Positions 1 through 5,733 of a stretch of DNA of 5,733 nt are shown here, in pieces. Source of the DNA: Verrucomicrobiota bacterium (GTDB lineage Bacteria > Verrucomicrobiota > Verrucomicrobiia > Chthoniobacterales > UBA10450). A program made the translations under genes and the position numbers. The notes beneath the pieces were generated by a model. It made no database searches. It was not told the DNA's origin and saw nothing but the letters and a program-made list of their open reading frames with translations. Numbering within the stretch: position 1 is the stretch's first letter; each line of letters begins with the position of its first letter. The stretch covers positions 1-5,733 of the forward strand of contig QHOD01000107.1 of NCBI GenBank assembly GCA_003218615.1. Direction: 5' to 3'.

Positions 1-647
1 TCGAAGCCGACAACGCGGTTGTTGCCGGGGTCGAGTGCGTAGAGAACCCCGCCGGGTCCGACCGCCAGCGCCCCGCCCGGGATGGACAACTCACCCGTGC
101 CGGAGCCGCTCGCACCCATGGTGAAGGAGCGTGTGCCGGTCGAGGTGTCGGCGTACTTGGCCACGCCCGTGCTGGTGAACGCATACACTGGGCCGGCCGG
201 ATCGAGGGCGAGCCCGGCTGGCATCTCGCTGTCATCGATTGACACCCCCGTTGGCACAGGTGAGAAGGGGTTGACGATCGAGAGTGTGGTCAAGGTCGGC
301 TCAAAGGTGGTGTCGGGGACGTTTGTAAAGAGAAGTTTGGTCGCATCCTGGGGGTCGGCTGCCACGAGAGATGTAGGGTCCACACCATTAACAACACCGC
401 CAAGGTTAGCGATAAACTTCGCGAAAGAGAGGCTACTGCCGGTATAAACGGGCGCCGAATACACTACGTCCTCGGTCACCAAGAGAATTTTTCCGGAGGC
501 GACTGGGCTCACCAGTCCGAAGATGAAGGTGTGACCACCCACCGGCACGAAATCAGCGACCGGGACGATCGTCTGGGCGTGCAGCGTCGCACCCGTCAAG
601 AGGAGCAGAGCGGCCTGCCAAGGCAGCCAGCGCGTGGAGCGATTCAT
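1..647 (-). CDS. Secreted NHL/beta-propeller-like protein, C-terminus cut off by window edge
   Basis: The reverse strand is open from an ATG at 647 to the window edge (215 codons plus two bases, no stop), so this is an N-terminal fragment. Residues 1-24 look like a Sec signal peptide: Arg at positions 3 and 6, hydrophobic stretch QAALLLLTGA, and a probable cleavage after LHA before Gln25. The mature part is rich in Gly, Pro, Thr and Val. From about residue 143 it has the style of NHL or YncE-like propeller strands: PAGLALDPAGPVYAF, then ALAVGPGGVLYALDPGNNRV, where the GNNRV ending is typical of NHL repeats. The role is probably an exported scaffold or binding protein; no enzymatic motif is visible. 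It lies 109 bases downstream of the large Delta-60 repeat gene on the same strand, so co-transcription is possible. No clear Shine-Dalgarno sequence precedes the ATG. The frame is open further upstream but offers no better start codon. The propeller assignment is moderately sure, the coding call is strong. Confidence 0.8.
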   Translation of the reverse strand, partial: MNRSTRWLPWQAALLLLTGATLHAQTIVPVADFVPVGGHTFIFGLVSPVASGKILLVTEDVVYSAPVYTGSSLSFAKFIANLGGVVNGVDPTSLVAADPQDATKLLFTNVPDTTFEPTLTTLSIVNPFSPVPTGVSIDDSEMPAGLALDPAGPVYAFTSTGVAKYADTSTGTRSFTMGASGSGTGELSIPGGALAVGPGGVLYALDPGNNRVVGF

Positions 648-712
648 CCCGGAAATGAAGTGAAGACAAAGCGCGGCAGCGCAGTGAATAAGATTGAAGA
701 ACAGATTTTCAT
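644..712 (-). pseudogene. 22-codon leader frame copying the signal-peptide start of the neighbouring Delta-60 gene
   Basis: An ATG at 712 opens a 22-codon frame, reading MKICSSILFTAL followed by PRFVFTSFPG and a TGA at 644-646. Its first 36 bases match the first 36 bases of the large gene that starts at 4125 at 32 positions, after which similarity stops. The TGA overlaps the ATG of the next gene in an ATGA arrangement, in a different frame. It may be a remnant of a duplicated gene start left by rearrangement, or a small translated leader coupled to the downstream start. I see no clear ribosome binding site before it. The sequence match is seen directly; whether it is translated is unknown. 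Confidence 0.5.
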
Positions 713-756
713 AAGGGGGTTGGGTTGGGTGATGGTACTGAGCAGAGCTGGGAGGA

Positions 757-3700
757 TTAGTTATGGGTAAAGGTAGCCGCCTCGGTGATAGGCCCGAGCA
801 TGGTGATGGAACGCGGATTATCCGGCCCAGAGTAGGAGCCTGTGCCGCTGCCAGTCCAAGTGGTGAAACTGTAACCGGTGGATGGCGTTGCGCTGATGGA
901 GACAATCGAGCCAGCGCCTTTCCAGTTGCTCCCGGGACTTACATGGCCGCCTGTCCCGGCGCTCATCGTCAGATAGTACTGGGTGGTGAACGTCGCCGTG
1001 TAGGTCGTGTTCTTAGTTGGGGCGACAGTATGTGAGATGGCCCCGGCGTCACTCCAGTGAGTCCAGGCATAGCGAACACCTGTGCCACCGGCCTGCGGGG
1101 TAGTGGTCGCAATGGTATGAGTCGAACCCGTCACCCACTCAAATACCTGGGTGGCGCTGTAACTGGTGCCATCGACGCTGAACGTACGACCGGCTGGAGT
1201 CGTTTGCACAGTCACGTGAACTGTTGGAGGCGGGGCAAAGGCAGCGGCCTCGGTGATCGGCCCGTTCATCGTGATGGAAGCGGGATTATTCGTTCCGGAG
1301 TAGGAGCCCGAGCCGCTGCCAGTCCAAGTGGTGAAACTGTAACCGGTGGATGGCGTTGCACTGATCGAGAAAGTCGAGCCACTAGTATGCCAACTGCTCC
1401 CGGGACTTATATGGCCGCCTGTCCCAGCGTTCATGGTCAGGTAATATTGGGTGCCGAATTTCGCCGTGTAGGTCGTCTTCTTGGTTGGGGTGACGGTATG
1501 TGAGATAGTCCCGGCGTCACTCCAGCTGCTGAAGTAGTAGCGAACACCTGGGGCACCGCTCTGCGGCGAAGTGGTCGCTATGGTATGAGTCGAACCCGAC
1601 GCCCACGAAAATGTTTGGGCGGCGCTGTAAGGGTTGCCATCGACGCTGAAGGCGAGACCGCCGGGAGTTGTTTGGACAGTTATCAGAACCGTTGGAAATG
1701 CATTGCGCACTGATTCCGTGACGCTCTCTGACCCGTTTAAGGTGCCGCTGCGATAATAACCGCGAGCGCGGATGTAGAAGTTCTGTCCGATTGGGAAGCT
1801 TTGACCTGTCAGGGTCCACTTGCCCCCAGCAGTGGTCGTGGGGGTGCCCAGTGAAGTGTAGGTCACATTGTCATCTGAATACTCGAAGGTAACGCGCGTG
1901 AATTGCGAGCTGGAGCCGCCGAGTGTCCAGGTGACGGCGGTGTGGGTTACAGCCAGGTTTTGCAGCGCGGCGGTGTCGTTAGTCAAACGAGCGAAAAGAT
2001 TGCGCGGCTGTCCGCCGATGCTGGTGAAAGCGCCACCTGCTAAAATCTTGCCGTCCCCCTGCACCGCGATTGCATTGACAGTACCGTTCGCGTTCGGGTT
2101 GAACGAATCTGCCGCTCCGGTCGTGGCATCGAGTCGGGCGATGCGGTTGCGCGGCTGTCCGCCGATGCTGGTGAAACCGCCACCCGCTAAAATCTTGCCG
2201 TCCGCCTGCACCGCGATTGATAAGACACTATTGTTCGCGTTCGGGTCGAACGAATCTGCCGCTCCAGTGGTATCCAGCCGGGCGATGAACTGGCGCGTCT
2301 GTCCGCCGATGCTTTCGAAAAAGCCGCCCGCTAAAATCTTGCCGTCCGCCTGCACCGCGATTGAACGCACAATATAGTTCGCGTTCGGGTCGAACGAATC
2401 TGCCGCTCCAGTGGTATCCAGCCGGGCGATGTAATTGCGCGTCTGTCCGCCGATGCTGGTAAAAAAGCCGCCCGCTAAAATCTTGCCGTCCGCCTGCACC
2501 GCGATTGAATCGACATAATTGTTCGCGTTCGGGTCGAACGAATCTGCCAGTCCGGTGGTGGCATCGAGCCGGGCGATGCGGTTGCGCGGCTGTCCGCCGA
2601 TGCTGGTGAAAAAGCCACCCGCTAAAATGTTGCCGTCCGCCTGCACCGCGATTGAATAGACATAACTGTTCGCGTTCGGGTCGAACGAATCTGCCAAGCC
2701 GGTCGTCGCATCGAGCCGGGCGATGTAATTGCGCGTCTGTCCGCCGATGTTGCCGAAAAAGCCGCCCGCTAAAATCTTGCCGTCCGCCTGCACCGCGATT
2801 GAATTGACAAAATCGCTCGCGTTCGGGTTGAAGGCAGTGTCGAGCGTGCCGTCGGTATTCAAACGCGCGATGTTGTTGCGCGTCACGCCCAGGACGCTGC
2901 TAAAGGAGCCGCCGATTATAATCTTGCCGTCCGGCTGCACGGCGGTGGCGAGAACTTGGCTACCGACGGTGCTGAGATCGAGCGTCTGGTCGAGCCCGCC
3001 GTCGGTTTCCAGCCGGGCCATGAAATTGCGCGCCTGTCCGTCAATGAAGCTGAAAAAGCCGCCGGCTAAAATCTTGCCGTCCGCCTGCACCGCGATTGAA
3101 TTGACAACATTGTTCGCGTTCGGGTCGAACGAATCTGCCGCTCCGGTGGTGGCATCCAACCGGGCGATGAAATTGCGCGTCTGCCCGCCGATGTTGGTGA
3201 AATTGCCGCCCGCTAAAATCTTGCCATCCGCCTGCACCGCGATTGATAAGACCCAATTATTCGCATTCGGGTCGAACGAATCTGCCGCTCCGGTGGTGGC
3301 ATCCAGCCGGGCGATGTAATTGCGCGTCTGTCCGCCAATGAAGGTGAAAATACCACCCGCTAAAATCTTGCCATCCGCCTGCACCGCGATGGATAAGACA
3401 AGACTGTTCGCGTTCGGGTCGAACGAATCTGCCGCTCCTGTGGTGGCATCCAGCCGGGCGATGAAATTGCGCGTTTGTCCGCCGATGTTGGTGAAATTGC
3501 CGCCCGCTAAAATCTTGCCATCTGTCTGCACCGCGATTGATAAGACATCACTGTTCGCGTTCGGGTCGAACGAATCTGCCGCTCCGGTGGTGGCATCGAG
3601 CCGGGCGATGCGATTGCGCGTCTGTCCGCCGATGTTGGTGAAACGGCCGCCCGCTAAAATCTTGCCGTCCGCCTGCACCGCGATTGATCTGACAGGACTG

Positions 3701-4125
3701 CTCGCGTTCGGGTCGAACGAATCTGCCGCTCCGGTGGTGGCATCGAGCCGGGCGATGTAATTGCGCGTCTGTCCGCCGATGTTGCCGAAAAAGCCGCCCG
3801 CTAAAATCTTGCCGTCCGCCTGCACCGCGATTGAATAGACAGCATCGTCGGCGTTCGGGTCGAAGGCGGTGTCGAGCGTGCCGTCCGGGTTCAGCCGGGC
3901 AATGTGGTTACGCGTGACCACCGCTCCGCCGTTGGGCGCGAGCGTGGTAAAATCGCCGCCGATCAGAATCTTGCCATCCGGTTGCATCACGACGACGCGA
4001 ATGTCGTTATTCGCGTTCGGATCAAAACCGTCGAGCGCGGATTGCCCGCGGGCAGTTGCCGCGGCGCCTGTCAAGAGGGCAATGGAACACAGCGCAGTGA
4101 ATAGAATTGAAGAATGGATTTTCAT
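757..4125 (-). CDS. Secreted Delta-60 repeat protein with fibronectin-like and InlB-B-like C-terminal modules
   Basis: This is a 1122-residue exported repeat protein. Residues 1-28 form a signal peptide (Lys2, hydrophobic SILFTALCSIALLTG, Ala-rich end). Residues 34-723 hold 14 Delta-60 repeats (TIGR02608 / DUF5122 style) of mostly 48-50 residues, with conserved cores FDPNAN, SIAVQADGKILAGG, IGGQTRN and IARLDATTG. Residues 724-810 resemble a fibronectin type III domain (VTFEYSDDNVTYTSLG, then IGQNFYIRARGYY). Residues 811-966 and 967-1122 are two copies of one 156-residue unit, each made of two modules like the divergent InlB B-repeat (Flg_new_2), recognisable by SISATPSTGYSFTTWTGSG and SWSDAG. 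The protein ends directly after the last module with no LPXTG, PEP-CTERM or transmembrane anchor. In this family such proteins are taken to be cell-surface or secreted beta-propeller scaffolds or adhesins; the ligand is unknown. The start at 4125 is chosen because it gives the complete signal peptide. No strong Shine-Dalgarno or promoter is visible upstream. Confidence 0.93.
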   Translation of the reverse strand: MKIHSSILFTALCSIALLTGAAATARGQSALDGFDPNANNDIRVVVMQPDGKILIGGDFTTLAPNGGAVVTRNHIARLNPDGTLDTAFDPNADDAVYSIAVQADGKILAGGFFGNIGGQTRNYIARLDATTGAADSFDPNASSPVRSIAVQADGKILAGGRFTNIGGQTRNRIARLDATTGAADSFDPNANSDVLSIAVQTDGKILAGGNFTNIGGQTRNFIARLDATTGAADSFDPNANSLVLSIAVQADGKILAGGIFTFIGGQTRNYIARLDATTGAADSFDPNANNWVLSIAVQADGKILAGGNFTNIGGQTRNFIARLDATTGAADSFDPNANNVVNSIAVQADGKILAGGFFSFIDGQARNFMARLETDGGLDQTLDLSTVGSQVLATAVQPDGKIIIGGSFSSVLGVTRNNIARLNTDGTLDTAFNPNASDFVNSIAVQADGKILAGGFFGNIGGQTRNYIARLDATTGLADSFDPNANSYVYSIAVQADGNILAGGFFTSIGGQPRNRIARLDATTGLADSFDPNANNYVDSIAVQADGKILAGGFFTSIGGQTRNYIARLDTTGAADSFDPNANYIVRSIAVQADGKILAGGFFESIGGQTRQFIARLDTTGAADSFDPNANNSVLSIAVQADGKILAGGGFTSIGGQPRNRIARLDATTGAADSFNPNANGTVNAIAVQGDGKILAGGAFTSIGGQPRNLFARLTNDTAALQNLAVTHTAVTWTLGGSSSQFTRVTFEYSDDNVTYTSLGTPTTTAGGKWTLTGQSFPIGQNFYIRARGYYRSGTLNGSESVTESVRNAFPTVLITVQTTPGGLAFSVDGNPYSAAQTFSWASGSTHTIATTSPQSGAPGVRYYFSSWSDAGTISHTVTPTKKTTYTAKFGTQYYLTMNAGTGGHISPGSSWHTSGSTFSISATPSTGYSFTTWTGSGSGSYSGTNNPASITMNGPITEAAAFAPPPTVHVTVQTTPAGRTFSVDGTSYSATQVFEWVTGSTHTIATTTPQAGGTGVRYAWTHWSDAGAISHTVAPTKNTTYTATFTTQYYLTMSAGTGGHVSPGSNWKGAGSIVSISATPSTGYSFTTWTGSGTGSYSGPDNPRSITMLGPITEAATFTHN
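760..1695 (-). repeat. Two tandem 468-bp copies encoding paired InlB-B-like modules
   Basis: Unit A (1228-1695) and unit B (760-1227) each encode exactly 156 residues and align without gaps. Both start with PTV followed by a VTVQTTPxG-type strand, continue through FSVDG, GSTHTIATT, HTV(T/A)PTK, TTYTA and QYYLTM, and end in the NGPITEAA or LGPITEAA strand. Long stretches are identical, including SISATPSTGYSFTTWTGSG. The DNA is also closely similar, so this is a fairly recent in-frame duplication. Unit A ends in APP as a linker; unit B ends with the stop codon after THN. Such modules are usually stalk or spacer domains of surface proteins. Confidence 0.88.
1957..4026 (-). repeat. 14 tandem in-frame Delta-60 repeats (about 147 bp each), organised 7+7
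   Basis: In reading order the repeats begin at 4026, 3864, 3717, 3570, 3423, 3276, 3129, 2982, 2832, 2685, 2538, 2394, 2250 and 2103. Repeats 2-6 and 9-13 are near-identical in DNA over the block encoding AVQADGKILAGG. Repeats 1 and 8 differ from the rest in the same way: both have PDGKI followed by IGG rather than ADGKILAGG, and both end in an ARLNxDGTLDTAF linker. Repeats 7 and 14 both lose the DATTGAADS ending. Repeat 1 has a five-residue insertion, repeat 8 is 50 residues, and repeats 11 and 12 share a one-codon deletion (LDTTG instead of LDATTG). The length per repeat fits one propeller blade. The array is coding DNA throughout and not a CRISPR or satellite. Confidence 0.92.
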
Positions 4126-4456
4126 GAGAGGCTGGATTGTTGGACTGCGTTAAGTGCAATCCAGTTCCGCGTGGAACCAGGAACCATCCTCACGAGGCGC
4201 TTTGGAAGAGCGGCCTCACTTCGGCTGACTCGGGGTTTCATTTGGATCTGGAGATCGCGTTAAGCGGTGTCTCAGCGAAGATCCAGCCCCTGCGGCTTAT
4301 TCAGCCGTGCCGAAGATAAGTTGAAACGTCGGATGACGTAATTGAAGACATTCTTACCAGCACCGAGACAATTTGTCGAGCCTTATTTTACGCGCGAGCC
4401 GTATGACTTCCATGTGATGCGAACCCGGGCCTTGCTCACCATCGCAGCTTGCCGCA
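4126..4456. other. Intergenic region without a supportable gene
   Basis: These 331 bases separate the end of the 168-residue membrane protein gene from the start of the Delta-60 gene. Short open frames occur on both strands but none has a convincing start signal or recognisable protein. Two small inverted repeats are present: GTTCC/GGAAC at 4164-4177 and CGGCT/AGCCG at 4293-4307. Neither is followed by a T run on the minus strand, so neither is called a terminator. The promoter of the Delta-60 gene should lie here, but I cannot point to a pair of boxes with proper spacing. Confidence 0.6.
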
Positions 4457-4963
4457 CTATGACTTTGGTTCCCGTCCAAAAAGATCTCCCACCGTGCGTT
4501 GCTCAGCCGGAGGTTCGAGTGCGTTAACGAATTTCCGAAACCGTTCGGAGAAAACTTCGGGACGAAGCTTCCAATAATGGGCCATCCCGGGCGCAGCGAC
4601 GTAATGGTTAAGAAGTCCTCGCCAGCCATCCCAGAGCTGCCGATCCATTAGCCCATAAACATAATGAAAATGAATTGTCTCGAAGGCTTTTAAGAATTGG
4701 TAAGCAGCATGAAAAAATCGCGCGCGATCTTCGACGGAAAGTGCGCTCAGATCTTCCAGGCCTACCCGCCAAATCCGTTCCAGCTCGGCGTTTTCCATGA
4801 GAGGTTTGGTCACATCACGCAGGGCCGTGGCTGCGGCGTCTTGCGTGGCAAGCCTGGCCACGCGCGTGCTCCGATGCACTTGTACGCCGAGATATAACAC
4901 CGACAAAACGACAGCGATCGAGCCCACCAATTGCGAGATAGCGCTAATCGCATCCCAGTTCAT
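4457..4963 (-). CDS. Hypothetical protein with one N-terminal transmembrane segment (168 residues)
   Basis: I do not recognise a characterised function. The N-terminus MNWDAISAISQLVGSIAVV continues into a hydrophobic segment (about residues 11-28, ending SVLYLGVQV), which is followed by the basic stretch HRSTRVARLA. This predicts a single membrane anchor with the rest in the cytoplasm by the positive-inside rule. Residues 35-168 look helical and soluble, with many Trp, His, Phe and Arg residues (FFHAAYQFLKAFETIHFHYVYGL, split here as FFHAAYQFLKAFE then TIHFHYVYGL). The style, starting MNWDAI and about 160-170 residues long, matches uncharacterised proteins common in soil and marine bacteria; that match is from memory. 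No catalytic motif is evident. The start at 4963 has a good ribosome binding site and sits just ahead of the membrane segment. The gene stands alone between two intergenic regions. Confidence 0.82.
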   Translation of the reverse strand: MNWDAISAISQLVGSIAVVLSVLYLGVQVHRSTRVARLATQDAAATALRDVTKPLMENAELERIWRVGLEDLSALSVEDRARFFHAAYQFLKAFETIHFHYVYGLMDRQLWDGWRGLLNHYVAAPGMAHYWKLRPEVFSERFRKFVNALEPPAEQRTVGDLFGREPKS

Positions 4964-4965
4964 TG

Positions 4966-4973
4966 CTCACCTT
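4966..4973 (-). promoter_or_regulatory. Ribosome binding site of the 168-residue membrane protein gene
   Basis: On the minus strand AAGGTGAG lies two bases before the ATG at 4963, with its AAGG core about six bases away. It is the only convincing Shine-Dalgarno-like sequence in the window and supports this start codon. Confidence 0.6.
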
Positions 4974-5003
4974 ATACCACACCCAGTTATTTTCGCACCG
5001 CCA

Positions 5004-5107
5004 CGAAAAGCGGTGGAGCACCACCGCACTCCAAAACGCAAAGTGCTTAACCCGTGCGTGCAAGGCCGGCCACGTTTTGGAGTGCGGCAATGTTTTGCCG
5101 CTTTACG
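5004..5107. repeat. REP/BIME-like 104-bp inverted-repeat element with a hairpin in each arm
   Basis: Two 35-bp arms (5004-5038 and 5073-5107) face each other around a 34-bp centre. The inner 15 bases of each arm are a perfect inverted repeat (CCGCACTCCAAAACG at 5024-5038 against 5073-5087), and the outer ten match at nine positions. Each arm also folds on itself into a 7-bp stem with a 4-base loop: GCGGTGG/CCACCGC at 5010-5027 and GCGGCAA/TTGCCGC at 5084-5101. Read outward, both hairpins are preceded by GGAGT, which recalls the tetranucleotide beside the hairpin in REP elements mobilised by RAYT transposases. The centre contains the palindrome GGCCGGCC at 5064-5071. The structure is seen directly; that it is a dispersed genomic repeat is inference. 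The rest of this intergenic region (5108-5240) shows nothing else beyond a 10-bp palindrome at 5153-5162. Confidence 0.75.
5006..5027 (-). terminator. Possible intrinsic terminator formed by the left hairpin of the repeat element
   Basis: On the minus strand the GC-rich 7-bp stem with a TGCT loop (5027 to 5010) is followed directly by TTTT (5009-5006). It lies downstream of the oxidoreductase gene and upstream of the membrane protein gene, where a terminator would be useful. The T run is short, and the hairpin may exist only because of the repeat element, so this is tentative. Confidence 0.3.
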
Positions 5108-5240
5108 AAACGCCAAAGGGAATAGCGCGGTAATTACGAAAAATAAACCGTTGAAAGCTTTCGAGGCTAAACTCCAACGCAGTCAACCTCGAGCACGCGG
5201 CCAGCGCTAAACAAGCACTATCTCAGTAAGTGGGTGGCTG

Positions 5241-5733
5241 CTACTTCGGTTCGTCAGCGACTTTAAGGACGATCTTGCCGCGCGTGTGACCAGTCGCAAC
5301 TTGTTCCTGGGCTTTCGCCGCGTCGGAAAGCGGCAACGTTTGAGAGACGACTACCTTGATTTTCTTTTCGTCGATCAATTTGCCAATCTCAGCGAGCTCG
5401 TTTGAATTCGGCTCCACACCTAGCGACGCACCCCGAATTCCGTGTTTATCCAGTTCCGCCTGATCGATTCGTGCCACCAGCGTAACGATGAAGCCGCCTT
5501 TTTTCACTACGCCATAGGAACGCGCCAGAGTGTCTTTACCGACTGAATCGAGAACTACATCGACATCCTTCGCCACGTCTTCGAATTTCTGCTTCGTGTA
5601 ATCGATCGCCACATCCGCGCCTAATTGCTTGAGCAGGTCCTGATTTGCGGTCGACGCGGTCGCAATCACTTTCGCGCCGCGCGCCTTCGCGATCTGGATG
5701 GCAAAGCTTCCGACGCCACCCGAGCCGCCGTGA
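5241..5733 (-). CDS. NAD(P)H-dependent MDR oxidoreductase (quinone reductase-like), N-terminus cut off by window edge
   Basis: The frame is open from the right edge to a TAG at 5241 and shows 163 residues, about the C-terminal half of a protein usually 310-335 long. It begins at the Rossmann-fold glycine-rich loop HGGSGGVGSFAIQ, followed by AKARGAKVIATAS, the second strand whose end selects NAD(P)H. Later landmarks are LKQLGADVAIDY, the DVVLDSVG strand, the KKGGFIVTL strand, and the C-terminal VVVSQTLPLSDAAKAQEQVATGHTRGKIVLKV, given here in pieces as LPLSDAAKAQEQ and TRGKIVLKV. These are the hallmarks of the zinc-independent quinone oxidoreductase branch of the medium-chain dehydrogenase family (ADH_zinc_N_2 type), which reduces quinones or enones with NADPH in the cytoplasm. 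A GTG at 5669 could open a shorter frame, but that would remove the cofactor loop, so the gene surely continues upstream beyond the window. The exact substrate cannot be told. Confidence 0.92.
   Translation of the reverse strand, partial: HGGSGGVGSFAIQIAKARGAKVIATASTANQDLLKQLGADVAIDYTKQKFEDVAKDVDVVLDSVGKDTLARSYGVVKKGGFIVTLVARIDQAELDKHGIRGASLGVEPNSNELAEIGKLIDEKKIKVVVSQTLPLSDAAKAQEQVATGHTRGKIVLKVADEPK

Noticed and set aside
82..447. 121-residue plus-strand open frame.
   Set aside because: It is antisense to the secreted NHL-like gene, whose signal peptide and propeller strands identify the real coding strand.
1868..3760. Long plus-strand open frames (1868-2377, 2729-3319, 3320-3760) that encode a periodic protein rich in CPPML and PPAKILPSACTAI.
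   Set aside because: They are antisense shadows of the Delta-60 repeats; the periodicity comes from the minus-strand gene.
1957..3864. Diversity-generating retroelement target as the cause of the hypervariable codons.
   Set aside because: Variation is not confined to sites explained by adenine mutagenesis of a template, it recurs in every repeat, and no template repeat or reverse transcriptase is in the window.
1957..4026. Regular repeats of about 147 bp resembling a CRISPR or satellite array.
   Set aside because: The repeats are in frame, vary by codon and form one continuous protein; there are no short repeats with unique spacers.
4293..4307. CGGCT/AGCCG hairpin as terminator of the membrane protein gene.
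   Set aside because: The stem is only five pairs and no T run follows on the minus strand.
4354..4629. 91-residue minus-strand frame overlapping the end of the membrane protein gene.
   Set aside because: It runs in another frame of a better supported gene, has no recognisable protein sequence and no start signal.
4971..4976. TATAAG with a TG extension on the minus strand as a -10 box for the membrane protein gene.
   Set aside because: It overlaps the ribosome binding site and would place the transcription start at or past the start codon; no matching -35 box is seen.

Overview
All genes I can support lie on the minus strand. The style of the two large secreted proteins (Delta-60 repeats, a fibronectin-like segment, then divergent InlB-type modules), the mostly weak Shine-Dalgarno signals and the moderately high GC suggest an environmental bacterium, probably Verrucomicrobiota (soil Chthoniobacterales or Udaeobacter type). 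That placement is inference from protein style; there is no marker gene here.

Layout, right to left, which is the direction of transcription. (1) 5241-5733: C-terminal half of an NAD(P)H-dependent zinc-free MDR oxidoreductase, cut by the right edge. (2) 4964-5240: intergenic, holding a 104-bp REP/BIME-like inverted-repeat element (5004-5107) whose two arms each contain a small hairpin. (3) 4457-4963: a 168-residue protein of unknown function with one N-terminal membrane segment. (4) 4126-4456: 331 bases with no supportable gene. (5) 757-4125: a 1122-residue secreted repeat protein with 14 Delta-60 repeats arranged as 7+7, a fibronectin-III-like segment, and two copies of a 156-residue InlB-B-like unit. 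(6) 644-712: a 22-codon open frame that copies the first 12 codons of gene 5 and then runs out of frame into the next gene. (7) 1-647: N-terminal 215 residues of a second secreted, probably NHL/propeller-like protein, cut by the left edge.

Genes 5 and 7 form a tandem pair of exported, probably beta-propeller proteins. Nothing links them functionally to the membrane protein or the oxidoreductase beyond shared orientation. The most interesting signals are the patterned hypervariability inside the Delta-60 repeats (two alternating codons vary almost freely in otherwise near-identical DNA), the 7+7 organisation that fits two seven-bladed propellers, and the hairpin element whose arms differ only by compensatory stem and loop changes plus one outer base. 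I see no RNA gene, CRISPR array, transposase or phage gene.
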